A stretch of 64,000 nt of DNA from Albimonas pacifica (GCF_900113695.1 NZ_FOQH01000010.1:124001-188000); one strand, 5' to 3'. Positions 16,795-24,722 are shown, numbered from the stretch's first letter. Numbers and translations: made by a program. Notes: generated from the letters alone by a model not told the origin.

Positions 16795-17667
16795 ATGTTC
16801 AAGGGGTCCATCACCGCCCTCGTGACGCCGTTCAAGAACGGCAAGGTGGATGAGGCCGCGCTCAAGAAACTGGTCGAGTGGCAGATCGCCGAGGGCTCGC
16901 ACGGGCTGGTCCCGGTGGGCACCACGGGCGAGTCCCCCACGCTGACCCACGAGGAGCACCGCCGCGTCATCTCGATCGTGATCGAGACCGCCGCCGGCCG
17001 GGTTCCCGTGATCGCCGGCGCGGGGTCGAACAACACCGCCGAGGCGGTGGGCTTCTGCCAGCATGCGCAGAGCGCGGGCGCCGACGCGGTCCTCGTGGTC
17101 ACGCCCTACTACAACAAGCCCTCCCAGCGCGGCCTGATCGCCCATTTCGCGGCGCTCCACGACGCCTGCACCCTGCCGATCGTGATCTACAACATCCCGC
17201 CCCGCTCGGTGGTGGACATGCTGCCGGAGACGATGGGCGAGCTCGCCAAGCTGCCGCGGATCGTGGGGGTGAAGGACGCGACCGGCGACCTCGCGCGGGT
17301 CTCGAAGCAGCGGCTGAGCTGCGGCAAGGACTTCATCCAGCTCTCGGGCGAGGACGGCACGGCGCTGGGCTTCAACGCCCAGGGCGGGGTGGGCTGCATC
17401 TCGGTGACCGCCAACGTGGCCCCGAAGCTCTGCGCCCAGTTCCAGGAGGCGACGCTGGCCGGCGACTACCGCACGGCGCTGGAGATCCAGGACCGCCTGA
17501 TGCCGCTCCACATCGCCCTCTTCCGCGAACCGAACCCCTGCGGCCCCAAGTATGCGCTCTCGCTGCTGGGGGTCTGCGAGGAGGAGGTCCGCCTGCCGAT
17601 GGTCGCCCCCACCGAGGCCACCCGCGCCGAGGTGAAGGCCGCCATGGAGCATGCCGGCCTGATCTGA
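16795..17667 (+). CDS. dapA: 4-hydroxy-tetrahydrodipicolinate synthase (DapA)
   Basis: This 290-residue (beta/alpha)8 aldolase condenses pyruvate and aspartate semialdehyde, the first committed step to lysine and meso-diaminopimelate for the cell wall. The Schiff-base lysine is Lys160 in Gly-Val-Lys-Asp-Ala-Thr-Gly, with Tyr132 as the proton relay and Gly-Thr-Thr-Gly-Glu-Ser at 42-47. The ATG at 16795 has AGGAG upstream. It lies divergent to the LprI-like gene and upstream of smpB, separated from it by a hairpin. Confidence 0.96.
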   Translation: MFKGSITALVTPFKNGKVDEAALKKLVEWQIAEGSHGLVPVGTTGESPTLTHEEHRRVISIVIETAAGRVPVIAGAGSNNTAEAVGFCQHAQSAGADAVLVVTPYYNKPSQRGLIAHFAALHDACTLPIVIYNIPPRSVVDMLPETMGELAKLPRIVGVKDATGDLARVSKQRLSCGKDFIQLSGEDGTALGFNAQGGVGCISVTANVAPKLCAQFQEATLAGDYRTALEIQDRLMPLHIALFREPNPCGPKYALSLLGVCEEEVRLPMVAPTEATRAEVKAAMEHAGLI

Positions 17668-17682
17668 GATCCCGAAAACCAG

Positions 17683-17708
17683 CCGGCCCCTCTGGAACGG
17701 GGGGCCGG
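17683..17708 (+). terminator. hairpin between dapA and smpB
   Basis: CCGGCCCC and GGGGCCGG form an 8-bp stem with a 10-base loop, starting 15 bases after the dapA stop. No T tract follows. It ends 19 bases before the smpB ATG, so it may be an attenuator or a processing site as easily as a terminator. Confidence 0.4.
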
Positions 17709-17727
17709 ACGACCCAGGTAGGAGCCC

Positions 17728-18201
17728 ATGGCCCAGAAATCCGATCCCAACTCGAAGCTGATCGCCGAGAACCGTCGCGCGCGCTTCGACTACGCCATCG
17801 AGGAGGACTTCGAGGCCGGGATCGTGCTGCAGGGCTCGGAGGTGAAGGCGCTGCGCCACGCGCAGGCCAACATCGCGGAGAGCTACGCCTCGGTCGAGGA
17901 CGGGGAGCTGTGGCTGATCAACAGCTACATCGCCCCCTACGGCCAGGCCGACAAGTTCGGCCACGAGGAGCGCCGGCGGCGCAAGCTGCTGGTCTCGAAG
18001 CGCGAGCTGTCGCGGCTGTGGAACGAGACCCGGCGCGGCGGCATGACCATCGTGCCCCTGCGGATGTATTTCAACGACCGCGGCATCGCCAAGCTGCGGC
18101 TCGGGATCGCCAAGGGCAAGAAGACCGTCGACAAGCGCGAGACGCAGAAGCAGCGGGACTGGAACCGCGACAAGCAGCGGCTGCTCAAGCAGCACGGCTG
18201 A
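17728..18201 (+). CDS. smpB: SsrA-binding protein SmpB
   Basis: This 157-residue RNA-binding protein binds tmRNA and brings it to stalled ribosomes for trans-translation. The oligonucleotide-binding barrel starts with Asn-Arg-Arg-Ala-Arg-Phe-Asp-Tyr and contains Gly-Ser-Glu-Val-Lys-Ala-Leu-Arg, both diagnostic. The basic C-terminal tail (Lys-Lys-Thr-Val-Asp-Lys-Arg then Arg-Asp-Trp) would enter the decoding centre. The position after dapA is common in alphaproteobacteria. Confidence 0.96.
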   Translation: MAQKSDPNSKLIAENRRARFDYAIEEDFEAGIVLQGSEVKALRHAQANIAESYASVEDGELWLINSYIAPYGQADKFGHEERRRRKLLVSKRELSRLWNETRRGGMTIVPLRMYFNDRGIAKLRLGIAKGKKTVDKRETQKQRDWNRDKQRLLKQHG

Positions 18202-18215
18202 GCCGGTGGGGGGCG

Positions 18216-18300
18216 CGCGCCCTGCCCGCGCCCCGGCCCGGCCGGCGCTCCCCGCCCGCCCACCCTCGCGCCGACCGGGCCGGGGCGCGGGCAGGGCGCG
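18216..18300. repeat. perfect 26-bp inverted repeat between smpB and the acetyltransferase gene
   Basis: Arms at 18216-18241 and 18275-18300 are exact reverse complements over 26 bases, with a 33-base GC-rich loop. There is no T tract on either side. In RNA it would form a very stable hairpin that starts 14 bases after the smpB stop and ends 20 bases before the next ATG. It could shield the smpB 3' end or limit read-through. Confidence 0.7.
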
Positions 18301-18320
18301 GGAATGGGAGGGACGAGGGC

Positions 18321-19043
18321 ATGAACTTTCCGGACGAAACCCGCCTGATGCAGGCGCTGGAGGCGACCTGGCCGCCGGTCTCGAGCGACGCCGAGGCGGC
18401 GCCCGGCTGGCGGCTGCGCGACGGGGCGGGCGGGGGCAAGCGGGTCTCGGCCGCGGTCTCCACCGGCTCGGACGACGTCGAGGCGCTGGCCGCCGCGATG
18501 CGCGCGCGCGGAGAGGTTCCGCTGGTGCAGGTCCCCGGCTCCGCCGCCGCGCTGGACGCGAAGCTCGCGGCCGCGGGCTGGGAGGTGGTCGACCCCACCG
18601 TCCTGATGGTCGGCGAGGCGGAGGCGCTGGCGAAGCTGGAACTCGGCAAGCATGTGCGCGCGGTCCCCGTGGGCGTGCGCCTGGCGCTGCTCAACGAGAT
18701 CTGGACCGCCGGCGGCGTCGGGCCCGAGCGGCGCGCCGTCATGGCCCGCTGCCAGGGGCCGCATACCCAGATCATGGTCCGCTCCGACGACCGGGTGACG
18801 GGCGTGGCCCATGTCGCCGTCGACGGCGACGTCGCCATGCTGCACGCGGTCGAGGTGCGCAGCTCCCACCGCCGCCAGGGGGCGGGGCGCGGCGCGCTGG
18901 CCGGGGCGGCGCGCTTCGCGCTCGACCTCGGCGCGGCCTGGGTGGCGCTGGCGGTGACCGAGGCGAACGCCCCGGCCCGAGCGCTCTACGAAGGCGCGGG
19001 CATGGAAACCGTGGCGCGCTACCACTACCGTCAGGGAAAATGA
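18321..19043 (+). CDS. GNAT-family N-acetyltransferase
   Basis: This 240-residue protein has an N-terminal half with no clear motif and a C-terminal GNAT domain. The acetyl-CoA loop reads Arg-Arg-Gln-Gly-Ala-Gly-Arg-Gly-Ala (about residues 185-193), and the fold ends with Ala-Leu-Tyr-Glu-Gly-Ala-Gly-Met. Tandem or two-lobed GNATs of this length are common and their substrates vary. GGGAGGG lies ahead of the ATG, just after the large hairpin. Confidence 0.82.
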   Translation: MNFPDETRLMQALEATWPPVSSDAEAAPGWRLRDGAGGGKRVSAAVSTGSDDVEALAAAMRARGEVPLVQVPGSAAALDAKLAAAGWEVVDPTVLMVGEAEALAKLELGKHVRAVPVGVRLALLNEIWTAGGVGPERRAVMARCQGPHTQIMVRSDDRVTGVAHVAVDGDVAMLHAVEVRSSHRRQGAGRGALAGAARFALDLGAAWVALAVTEANAPARALYEGAGMETVARYHYRQGK

Positions 19044-19082
19044 CGGGGGCCGTCCCGGTCCCCCGCACGGGAGGACCCGAGG

Positions 19083-19706
19083 ATGGCCAAGGCCGCGAAG
19101 AAAGCCCCGAAGAAGAAAGCCGCGAAGACGTCCGCCGCGAAGGCCCCCGGCCCGACCGCGCTGGACCTGCCGCCGGTCGACCCGCTCCCCGAGGACGTCG
19201 CGAAATACTTCGCCGTCTGCGAGGAGAAGCTGGGCATGGTTCCCAACGTGCTGGCCGCCTACGCCTTCGCGCCCGAGAAGCTGCGCGCCTTCTCGGGCAT
19301 GTACAACGACCTGATGCTGGCGCCCTCGGGCCTGACGAAGCTGGAGCGGGAGATGATCGCGGTGGCGGTCAGCGCCGTGAACCGCTGCTTCTACTGCCTG
19401 ACCGCCCATGGCGCGGCGGTCCGGCAGCTGTCGGGCGATCCGAAGCTGGGCGAAGCGCTGGCGATGAACTGGCGCGCGGCCGACCTCGCCCCCCGCCAGG
19501 TCGCCATGCTGAGCTTCGCCGAGAAGATGACGACCGAGTCCCACCGCATCGTCGAGGCCGACCGCGAGGCGCTGCGCGGCGCCGGCTTCTCCGACGCCGA
19601 CATCTGGGACATCGCGGCGACGGCGAGCTTCTTCAACATGTCCAACCGCATGGCCAGCGCCGTCGACATGCGCCCGAACGACGAATACCACGCGCAACAC
19701 CGCTAG
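19083..19706 (+). CDS. AhpD-like peroxidase-related protein (carboxymuconolactone decarboxylase fold)
   Basis: This 207-residue helical protein carries Cys102-Phe-Tyr-Cys105-x3-His109, the redox-active pair and histidine of AhpD-type alkylhydroperoxidases. The core from Pro-Thr-Ala-Leu-Asp-Leu-Pro onward matches the 'uncharacterised peroxidase-related enzyme' group. It is preceded by about 25 residues that are nearly all Lys, Ala and Pro. GGAGGA at good spacing supports the ATG at 19083, so this basic tail is probably translated. The role is likely peroxide or organic hydroperoxide reduction, with an unknown electron donor. Confidence 0.85.
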   Translation: MAKAAKKAPKKKAAKTSAAKAPGPTALDLPPVDPLPEDVAKYFAVCEEKLGMVPNVLAAYAFAPEKLRAFSGMYNDLMLAPSGLTKLEREMIAVAVSAVNRCFYCLTAHGAAVRQLSGDPKLGEALAMNWRAADLAPRQVAMLSFAEKMTTESHRIVEADREALRGAGFSDADIWDIAATASFFNMSNRMASAVDMRPNDEYHAQHR

Positions 19707-19921
19707 GCGGGCAGGGGAGCGGCCACCTGGCGGGTCGTTCCATCCGCGAAGACGTGGGCGCGGGCCGCGACGCGGGCGCCGGGCGGGAAGGCCCAGCGCT
19801 CGCCCTCTGGCGCGGGGCCGAGGATGCGAAAGGCGCCGTCGGGCAGCGGCTGCGCCGCGACCGGGCGCCAGACCGGCGTTCCCTCGTCCAGCAGCGGCAT
19901 CAGCAGGGTGATCTCGGACAC
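19703..19921 (-). CDS. small conserved protein, function unknown
   Basis: This is a 72-residue soluble protein with a segment Thr-Pro-Val-Trp-Arg-Pro-Val and a later Trp-Ala-Phe-Pro-Pro-Gly-Ala-Arg-Val, a pattern I associate with short conserved alphaproteobacterial proteins of unknown role. Its stop codon overlaps that of the convergent AhpD-like gene by two bases. There is no signal peptide or metal motif. The coding call rests on the composition, the tight fit and the recognisable pattern. Confidence 0.6.
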   Translation of the reverse strand: MSEITLLMPLLDEGTPVWRPVAAQPLPDGAFRILGPAPEGERWAFPPGARVAARAHVFADGTTRQVAAPLPA

Positions 19922-19978
19922 GGGGCGTCTCGCGGCTTTCGGGAACGCCCAGGATCATTACCGGCGAGGGCTGGAAAT

Positions 19979-20012
19979 GGAAGGGCCCCGCGGATCGCTC
20001 CGCAGGGCCCTT
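19979..20012 (-). terminator. terminator of the ferredoxin/flavodoxin-NADP reductase gene
   Basis: AGGGCCC-x-GCGGA pairs with TCCGC-x-GGGCCCT around a 4-base loop with one mismatch. On the minus strand CC-ATTTCC follows. It lies 21-54 bases beyond the fpr stop codon. Confidence 0.6.
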
Positions 20013-20032
20013 TCGCACACGGGGCCGAGGCG

Positions 20033-20857
20033 TCAGCCGACGAAGGCGCGCTCGACCACGAATTCGGCGGGGCGGTTGTTGGCGCCCTCGGTCAGGCCAT
20101 AGCCCTCGAGCGCGGCCTTGGTGTCCTTGAGCATCGCCATAGAGCCGCAGATCATGCCGCGGTCGGTCGCGGGGTCGATCGGCGGCACGCCCAGCATCTC
20201 GAACAGCTTGCCCGAGGCCATCAGGTCGGTCTGGCGGCCCATGACGTCCGTCGTCTCGCGGGTGGTCGAGGAGAACAGGCGCAGCTTCTTCGAGGCTTCC
20301 TCGCCCACCAGCTCGTCGCCGCGGGTCGCCTCGACCAGCTCCTGGCCATAGGTCAGTTCGGCGGCGTCGCGGCAGGTGTGCAGGAGGATCACGTCCTCGA
20401 ACTTCTCATAGGTCTCGGGGTCGCGGATCACGCTGGCGAAAGGCGCGATGCCGGTGCCGGTCGAGAACATCCACAGCCGCTTGCCCGGGATCAGCGCGTC
20501 CAGCACCAGCGTCCCGGTCGGCTTCTTGCGGAACCACACCGTGTCGCCGACCTGGATCTTCTGCAGCTCGGAGGTCAGGGGCCCGTCCGGCACCTTGATC
20601 GAGTAAAATTCCAATTCCTCGTCCCAGGAGGGCGAGGCGATGGAATAGGCGCGCCACACGGGCTTCTCGCCCGGCAGGCCGATCATCACGAACTCGCCCG
20701 AGCGGAAGCGGAAGCTCGGCGGGCGCGACAGGCGGAACTTGAACAGCCGGTCGGTGTAGTGCTTCACCGACAGAACCGTTTCGGCGAAGGCCGAGGCGGG
20801 GCACTCGAATTCCTGGGCGGCCGAGCCGGCCCGAACTTCCTGCTGCATCGCACGCAT
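20033..20857 (-). CDS. fpr: ferredoxin/flavodoxin-NADP(+) reductase (Fpr)
   Basis: This 274-residue FAD enzyme moves electrons between NADPH and ferredoxin or flavodoxin. FAD binding is seen in Arg-Ala-Tyr-Ser-Ile-Ala-Ser (about residues 69-75), and NADP binding in Gly-Thr-Gly-Ile-Ala-Pro-Phe and Cys-Gly-Ser-Met-Ala-Met. It ends Ala-Phe-Val-Gly, as in the bacterial (subclass I) Fpr of Rhodobacter, where the last residues cap the flavin. GGAGG at 20866-20870 supports the ATG at 20857; a second ATG three codons later is possible. In related bacteria it belongs to the oxidative stress response. Confidence 0.92.
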   Translation of the reverse strand: MRAMQQEVRAGSAAQEFECPASAFAETVLSVKHYTDRLFKFRLSRPPSFRFRSGEFVMIGLPGEKPVWRAYSIASPSWDEELEFYSIKVPDGPLTSELQKIQVGDTVWFRKKPTGTLVLDALIPGKRLWMFSTGTGIAPFASVIRDPETYEKFEDVILLHTCRDAAELTYGQELVEATRGDELVGEEASKKLRLFSSTTRETTDVMGRQTDLMASGKLFEMLGVPPIDPATDRGMICGSMAMLKDTKAALEGYGLTEGANNRPAEFVVERAFVG

Positions 20858-20976
20858 CCCGCTTTCCTCCGGTCAGCTCGGTCCTAACAGCGCTGCGCGC
20901 GCGCCGCCATCGGGCAGGCGCGCGCAGGGTCTCGTCGCTAGTTGGCGCATCGCAACATCGATTGGAAGGGGTTTCA

Positions 20977-20988
20977 CAATCACGATTG
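20977..20988. promoter_or_regulatory. small dyad upstream of fpr
   Basis: CAATC-ac-GATTG lies about 120 bases upstream of the fpr start in an AT-richer gap between fpr and the TetR gene. It may be an operator. I recognise no regulator for it. Confidence 0.25.
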
Positions 20989-21021
20989 CGCCGCGGATTT
21001 ATTTCACAGTCTCTGGAGGGA

Positions 21022-21606
21022 CTATCGCCCGCCGCGTCCCGCCTGCATCCAGCCCCCGATCAGCGCGGCCAGCATCCGCTTCAGCGCGCGCCCGAATTCC
21101 GCTTGCGGAACCGCGAGCTGGCGCAGCACGGCGCCGACCATGGCGTCGACCAGCTCGGCCGCCCGCAGGTCCGGCGCGGGCACGCCCGCGGCGCGCAGGG
21201 CGAGCTCCGGCGCGCGGCGCCAGGCCGCAAGCCAGGCCTCCACCGCGGGCCGGTGGCGGGGGTCGCGGGCGGCGGCGAGCAGCGCCTCGCAGCAGGCGGC
21301 GTGGCGGTCGCGATTCGTCTCCAGCTCGCGCTCGTAATGGGCGGCGACGGCGGCGATCCAGGCGGGCAGGTCGAAGGCCTCGGCCTGGAGTCGCAGGGCG
21401 AAGGCCTCGGCCCGCGCCGTCTCCTGCGCCACCGCGTAGGCCATGGCGGCGGCGGCGAGGTCGTCGCGTCGCCGGTGCCGGTGGGTGACCGCGCCCAGCG
21501 AGACGCCGGCCTCCGCCGCCACCGCGCGGTGGGTCAGGGACTCGAGCCCGCGGCGCCCGATCACGCGCAGCGCCGCCTCCATCTGCGGATCGGCCTCCGC
21601 GCTCAC
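21022..21606 (-). CDS. TetR-family transcriptional regulator
   Basis: This 194-residue regulator has an N-terminal helix-turn-helix (Leu-Thr-His-Arg-Ala-Val-Ala-Ala-Glu-Ala-Gly-Val-Ser, about residues 24-36) followed by a variable ligand domain. The usual Tyr-Tyr-Phe after the recognition helix is replaced by His-Arg-His. It is divergent from a glutathione transferase gene 118 bases away, which it probably represses. The gap holds a GAACAAATGTTC dyad. Confidence 0.88.
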   Translation of the reverse strand: MSAEADPQMEAALRVIGRRGLESLTHRAVAAEAGVSLGAVTHRHRRRDDLAAAAMAYAVAQETARAEAFALRLQAEAFDLPAWIAAVAAHYERELETNRDRHAACCEALLAAARDPRHRPAVEAWLAAWRRAPELALRAAGVPAPDLRAAELVDAMVGAVLRQLAVPQAEFGRALKRMLAALIGGWMQAGRGGR

Positions 21607-21653
21607 GCGCCCCGCTCCCGGCTTGACCGGTGGGCCGCGCAGGCCGTATTCCA

Positions 21654-21665
21654 GAACAAATGTTC
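21654..21665. promoter_or_regulatory. candidate operator of the TetR/GST pair
   Basis: GAACAAATGTTC is a perfect dyad (GAACA-AA-TGTTC) in the 118-base gap between the divergent TetR and GST genes. Its position suits control of both promoters. Confidence 0.45.
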
Positions 21666-21724
21666 CGTCATGCGAGTCGTTCGTTCCGTTTTCAGCGGGC
21701 CGGACGGCCTTTGGAGGGCCGACG

Positions 21725-22387
21725 ATGCCTGTCTACCGTCTCCATCACTTCCCCGAATCCGGGAACAGCTACAAGCTCGCCCTGATGCTCAGCCTCTGCG
21801 GCCAGTCGTTCGAGCCGGTCTGGACCGACTTCGCCGCCGGCGTCACCCGCACGCCCGAGTGGCGCGCCACGGTCAACGAGATGGGCGAGATCCCGGTGCT
21901 GGAGGAGGACGGCCGCAAGCTGACCCAGACCGCGCCGATCCTGCTGCGCCTCGCCGACCGCTTCGGCCTCTACGGCCCGCAGACGGAGGAGGAGCGCTTC
22001 GAGATCCTGCGCTGGCTGTTCTGGGACAATCACAAGCTGACCGGAAACCTCGCCCCCTACCGCTTCCTGCGCGCCTTCGTCGAGGCGCCCGATCCCGCCG
22101 ACCTGCGCTTCCTGGGCAGGCGGCTGCGCGACGTGCTGGGGGTGCTGGAGGCGCGGCTGGCGGCGAGCCCGTTCCTCGCCCTGCCGCGGGCGACGGTCGC
22201 CGACGTCTCCGCCTGCGGCTACGTCATCCATTCGGCGCAGGAGCACGGCTTCGACTGGGCCCGCAGCCACCCGGCGGTGGCCGCCTGGCTGGACCGGATC
22301 CGGGCGCTGCCGGGCTGGCGAGCCCCCTACGACCTGCTGCCGGGCCCGCGGATGCCCCTGCTGGACCCCGCCCGGCTGGAGGGCTGA
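21725..22387 (+). CDS. glutathione S-transferase family protein
   Basis: This 220-residue cytosolic GST has a thioredoxin-like N-terminal domain with Pro-Glu-Ser-Gly-Asn-Ser-Tyr-Lys (an active-site serine position) and Gly-Glu-Ile-Pro-Val-Leu, the conserved cis-proline of the glutathione site. A helical C-terminal domain follows. The divergent TetR gene suggests induction by a small toxic compound. Confidence 0.87.
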   Translation: MPVYRLHHFPESGNSYKLALMLSLCGQSFEPVWTDFAAGVTRTPEWRATVNEMGEIPVLEEDGRKLTQTAPILLRLADRFGLYGPQTEEERFEILRWLFWDNHKLTGNLAPYRFLRAFVEAPDPADLRFLGRRLRDVLGVLEARLAASPFLALPRATVADVSACGYVIHSAQEHGFDWARSHPAVAAWLDRIRALPGWRAPYDLLPGPRMPLLDPARLEG

Positions 22388-22424
22388 AGTCCCTGGATCC
22401 GCAGGGAAAACCCACCCCCCAAAA

Positions 22425-22460
22425 CGCGCGACGACCGCGGACGGCATTCCGCGGTCGTCG
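22425..22460 (-). terminator. terminator of rpoH
   Basis: CGACGACCGCGG and CCGCGGTCGTCG form a perfect 12-bp stem with an 8-base loop. On the minus strand the stem is followed by CGCGTTTTGGGG. It lies 36 bases beyond the rpoH stop and may also end the convergent GST transcript. Confidence 0.7.
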
Positions 22461-22496
22461 GCAGTCGGGGCGGCGCCGCCGGAGAGGCGCCGCGGG

Positions 22497-23381
22497 TCAG
22501 AAGGTGGACGCGAGGTCCTTGGGCGCGTCGCCTAGCGTATCCTCGAGCCGGCGGCGCATCTTGCGCAGGGCCTGGCTCTCGAGCTGGCGGACCCGCTCCT
22601 TGGAGAGGCCGAGCTTGCCGCCGAGGCTCTCCAGCGTCTCCGGATCGTCCTCGATCTTGCGGGCCACGATGATCATCCGCTCGCGGTCCGTCAGCGCGGT
22701 CATCGCGTCGGCGATCCAGCCGCGGGCGGCCTGCAGGTCATGCTCGCGGCCGACGGTGGCCTCGGGGTTCGGCGAGTCGTCCTCGAGCGTCTCGAGCCAC
22801 TCGCGCCCCTCGTCGCCGGCCTGCTGGGCGTTGAGCGAGAAGTCGGAGCCGGCCAGCCGGCCCTCCATCATCTCCACGTCCCGCAGGGGGGCGCCCAGGT
22901 CCTCGGCGATGCGGCGGCGGATCTCGTCGCCGGACATGTGGTCGCCGAGCGCCTCGGACTCCCGCTCCAGCCGGGCGCGGACCCGGCGCATGTTGAAGAA
23001 CAGCGACTTCTGGGACGAGGTCGAGCCGGTGCGCACCATCGACCAGTTGCGCATCACGTAGTCCTGGATCGAGGCCTTGATCCACCACACGGCGTAGGTC
23101 GAGAAGCGGACCCCGCGGTCGGGATCGAACTTCTCGGCCGCCTTCATCAGGCCCACGCCGGCTTCCTGCGTCAGGTCGGCCATCGGCGCGCCGTAGCGGC
23201 GGTATTTCGCGGCCATCGAAACGGCCAGTCTCATGTAGGCGGTGACCAGGCGGTGCAGGGCGGCCTCGTCGCCATGGTCTCGCCAGCGGCGGGCGAGCTC
23301 CAGCTCGGTTTCGGCGTCGAGAAGTTCCGCGCTCATCGCGGTCTGGGTGAGTGCGCTCGCGTTCCTGCCGTCGAGTGCCAT
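22497..23381 (-). CDS. rpoH: RNA polymerase sigma-32 family factor (RpoH, RpoHII-like)
   Basis: This 294-residue sigma factor has region 2 (Asp-Leu-Thr-Gln-Glu-Ala-Gly-Val-Gly-Leu-Met-Lys-Ala and Phe-Ser-Thr-Tyr-Ala-Val-Trp-Trp-Ile-Lys-Ala), the RpoH box (Gln-Lys-Ser-Leu-Phe-Phe-Asn-Met-Arg-Arg) and region 4 (Leu-Gly-Leu-Ser-Lys-Glu-Arg-Val-Arg-Gln-Leu). It would direct polymerase to heat-shock or photo-oxidative stress promoters. The ATG at 23381 has ACAGGAG upstream; the open frame further left is noise. Two things suggest the RpoHII branch: the diverged RpoH box and a sigma-E-type promoter upstream. RpoHI versus RpoHII cannot be fixed without a tree. Confidence 0.9.
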   Translation of the reverse strand: MALDGRNASALTQTAMSAELLDAETELELARRWRDHGDEAALHRLVTAYMRLAVSMAAKYRRYGAPMADLTQEAGVGLMKAAEKFDPDRGVRFSTYAVWWIKASIQDYVMRNWSMVRTGSTSSQKSLFFNMRRVRARLERESEALGDHMSGDEIRRRIAEDLGAPLRDVEMMEGRLAGSDFSLNAQQAGDEGREWLETLEDDSPNPEATVGREHDLQAARGWIADAMTALTDRERMIIVARKIEDDPETLESLGGKLGLSKERVRQLESQALRKMRRRLEDTLGDAPKDLASTF

Positions 23382-23449
23382 TTTAATCTCCTGTTGATCG
23401 GCCGGCTGTTCGACGCGCCCGGCCTTCGACCTCTCAAGTCGTGTCACCC

Positions 23450-23478
23450 GTTTACGGCGTCCCTGTGGCGACGGATCA
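23450..23478 (-). promoter_or_regulatory. ECF sigma-E type promoter of rpoH
   Basis: On the minus strand TGATCC (23473-23478) is followed after exactly 18 bases by TAAAC (23450-23454), about 70 bases before the rpoH ATG. This fits the RpoE/ChrR promoter of Rhodobacter (TGATCC then TAAGA). The fasciclin gene in this window has the same element with the same spacing. Confidence 0.7.
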
Positions 23479-23656
23479 CTTGGTTGCGGCCTGGAATGGA
23501 TTTGGTCCCTGAGAATCGCGGCGCCGGGGTTTCCGCCCTGCGGATCGCGCCCCGCGCCGCGGTCGCTTCGGGGCCCCCGCGCAGAGGGGCGCGCGACGCG
23601 CTTGGCGGCCTGCGCGGGCCGGGGCATGCTCCGTCGCGGACCCGGGGAGGATTTCC

Positions 23657-24532
23657 ATGGAACTTTCGATCATCGACCGCAGATATTCGAGCTGGTCGCT
23701 GCGCGCCTGGCTGGCGATCGAGCTGGTCGGCGCGCCCTGCACGGTGCGCGCCGCCCCCAAGGGCTCGGAGGCGTTCGCCCGGCTGCGCGAGGACAATTTT
23801 CCGGCCCTGACGGTGCCGGTCCTGCGCTTCGACGACGGCGCCATGGCGTGGGAAAGTCTTTCGATCATCGAAGAACTTGCGACGCGTTTCTCAGACGCGG
23901 GCTTATGGCCGGAGGCGCCCGCGGCCCGCGCCGCCGCCCGCTCGCTGGCCGGGGAGATGCACGCGGGCTTCCAGGCCCTGCGCGCCGCCTGCCCGATGAA
24001 CCTGGAGCGGCGCTACGCGGGCTTCGAGCCCTCGGTCGCGGTGCTCGAGGACGTGGCCCGGATCGAGACGCTCTGGACCTGGGCGGCGGAGCGCTTCGGC
24101 GGCGAGGGGCCCTGGCTTTTCGGCCCGCGGCCCTGCGCGGCGGACCTGATGTTCGCGCCCGTGATCACGCGGTTCGTGACCTACGGACTGGGGGAGTCGG
24201 AGGTCACCGCGCGCCTGCAGGAGACGCTCTACGCCTGGGGGCCGTTCCGGCGCTGGCGGGCGATGGGCGTGGCGGAAAAAAGGCGAATCGAGGAGTACGA
24301 GATGGATCTGCCGGAGGCCCGGCGATTCGGTCCCGCCCCCCGCGTCGCCCGGGCCGCCCCGCCGGAGGCGACGGCGGTGAACGCGGCCTGCCCCTATTCG
24401 GGCCGCCCGGTCGCGGCGGATTCGCTGGCCGAGATCGAGGGGCGGGTGATCGGCTTCTGCAACCCGTTCTGCCGGGACAAGTCGGTGGCCGACGCCGACG
24501 CCTGGCCGAAGCTGGCCCCGCTGCTGGCGTGA
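23657..24532 (+). CDS. glutathione S-transferase with a C-terminal YHS-like cysteine domain
   Basis: This 291-residue protein combines two parts. Residues 1 to about 225 form a GST with an early Ser-Ser-Trp-Ser active-site region (Arg-Arg-Tyr-Ser-Ser-Trp-Ser-Leu-Arg). From about residue 243 a short domain follows with Cys-Pro-Tyr-Ser-Gly-Arg-Pro-Val, then Gly-Phe-Cys-Asn-Pro-Phe-Cys-Arg-Asp-Lys, a cysteine arrangement like YHS/TRASH metal-binding modules. The rpoH gene is divergent. The substrate is unknown; the extra domain may bind a metal or a partner. Confidence 0.85.
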   Translation: MELSIIDRRYSSWSLRAWLAIELVGAPCTVRAAPKGSEAFARLREDNFPALTVPVLRFDDGAMAWESLSIIEELATRFSDAGLWPEAPAARAAARSLAGEMHAGFQALRAACPMNLERRYAGFEPSVAVLEDVARIETLWTWAAERFGGEGPWLFGPRPCAADLMFAPVITRFVTYGLGESEVTARLQETLYAWGPFRRWRAMGVAEKRRIEEYEMDLPEARRFGPAPRVARAAPPEATAVNAACPYSGRPVAADSLAEIEGRVIGFCNPFCRDKSVADADAWPKLAPLLA

Positions 24533-24555
24533 GCCGCCCGCGCGCCGGCGGGGGC

Positions 24556-24694
24556 TGCGCGCCTCCGGCAGCGTTGCCGTTGCGCGCCTCCGGCTGCGTT
24601 GCAGATGCGCGCCTCCGGCCGCGTTGCAGATGCGCGCCTCCGGCAACGTTGCAGATGCGCGCCTCCGGCAGCGTTGCCGTTGCGCGCCTCCGGC
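24556..24694. repeat. 25-bp tandem repeat, five copies and a part
   Basis: Units begin at 24556, 24581, 24606, 24631, 24656 and 24681 (partial). Each starts TGCGCGCCTCCGGC and ends in GCGTTGCCGT or GCGTTGCAGA. The period is not a multiple of three and no gene covers the block, so it is non-coding. It lies between the convergent GST and truA genes. Confidence 0.9.
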
Positions 24695-24701
24695 GCGGCG
24701 G

Positions 24702-24722
24702 GGGCGGGCGAACGGCCCGCCC
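24702..24722. terminator. hairpin between the GST and truA genes
   Basis: GGGCGGGC and GCCCGCCC form an 8-bp stem with a 5-base loop, 30 bases beyond the truA stop and after the 25-bp repeats. It lacks a T tract and may serve both convergent transcripts. Confidence 0.35.

Noticed and set aside
19952-19957. Sigma-E -35 element (TGATCC on the minus strand) near the small 72-residue gene
   Set aside because: No TA-containing -10 is found 16-19 bases downstream.
24556-24694. CRISPR array
   Set aside because: The 25-bp units follow one another without spacers, and no cas genes are present.
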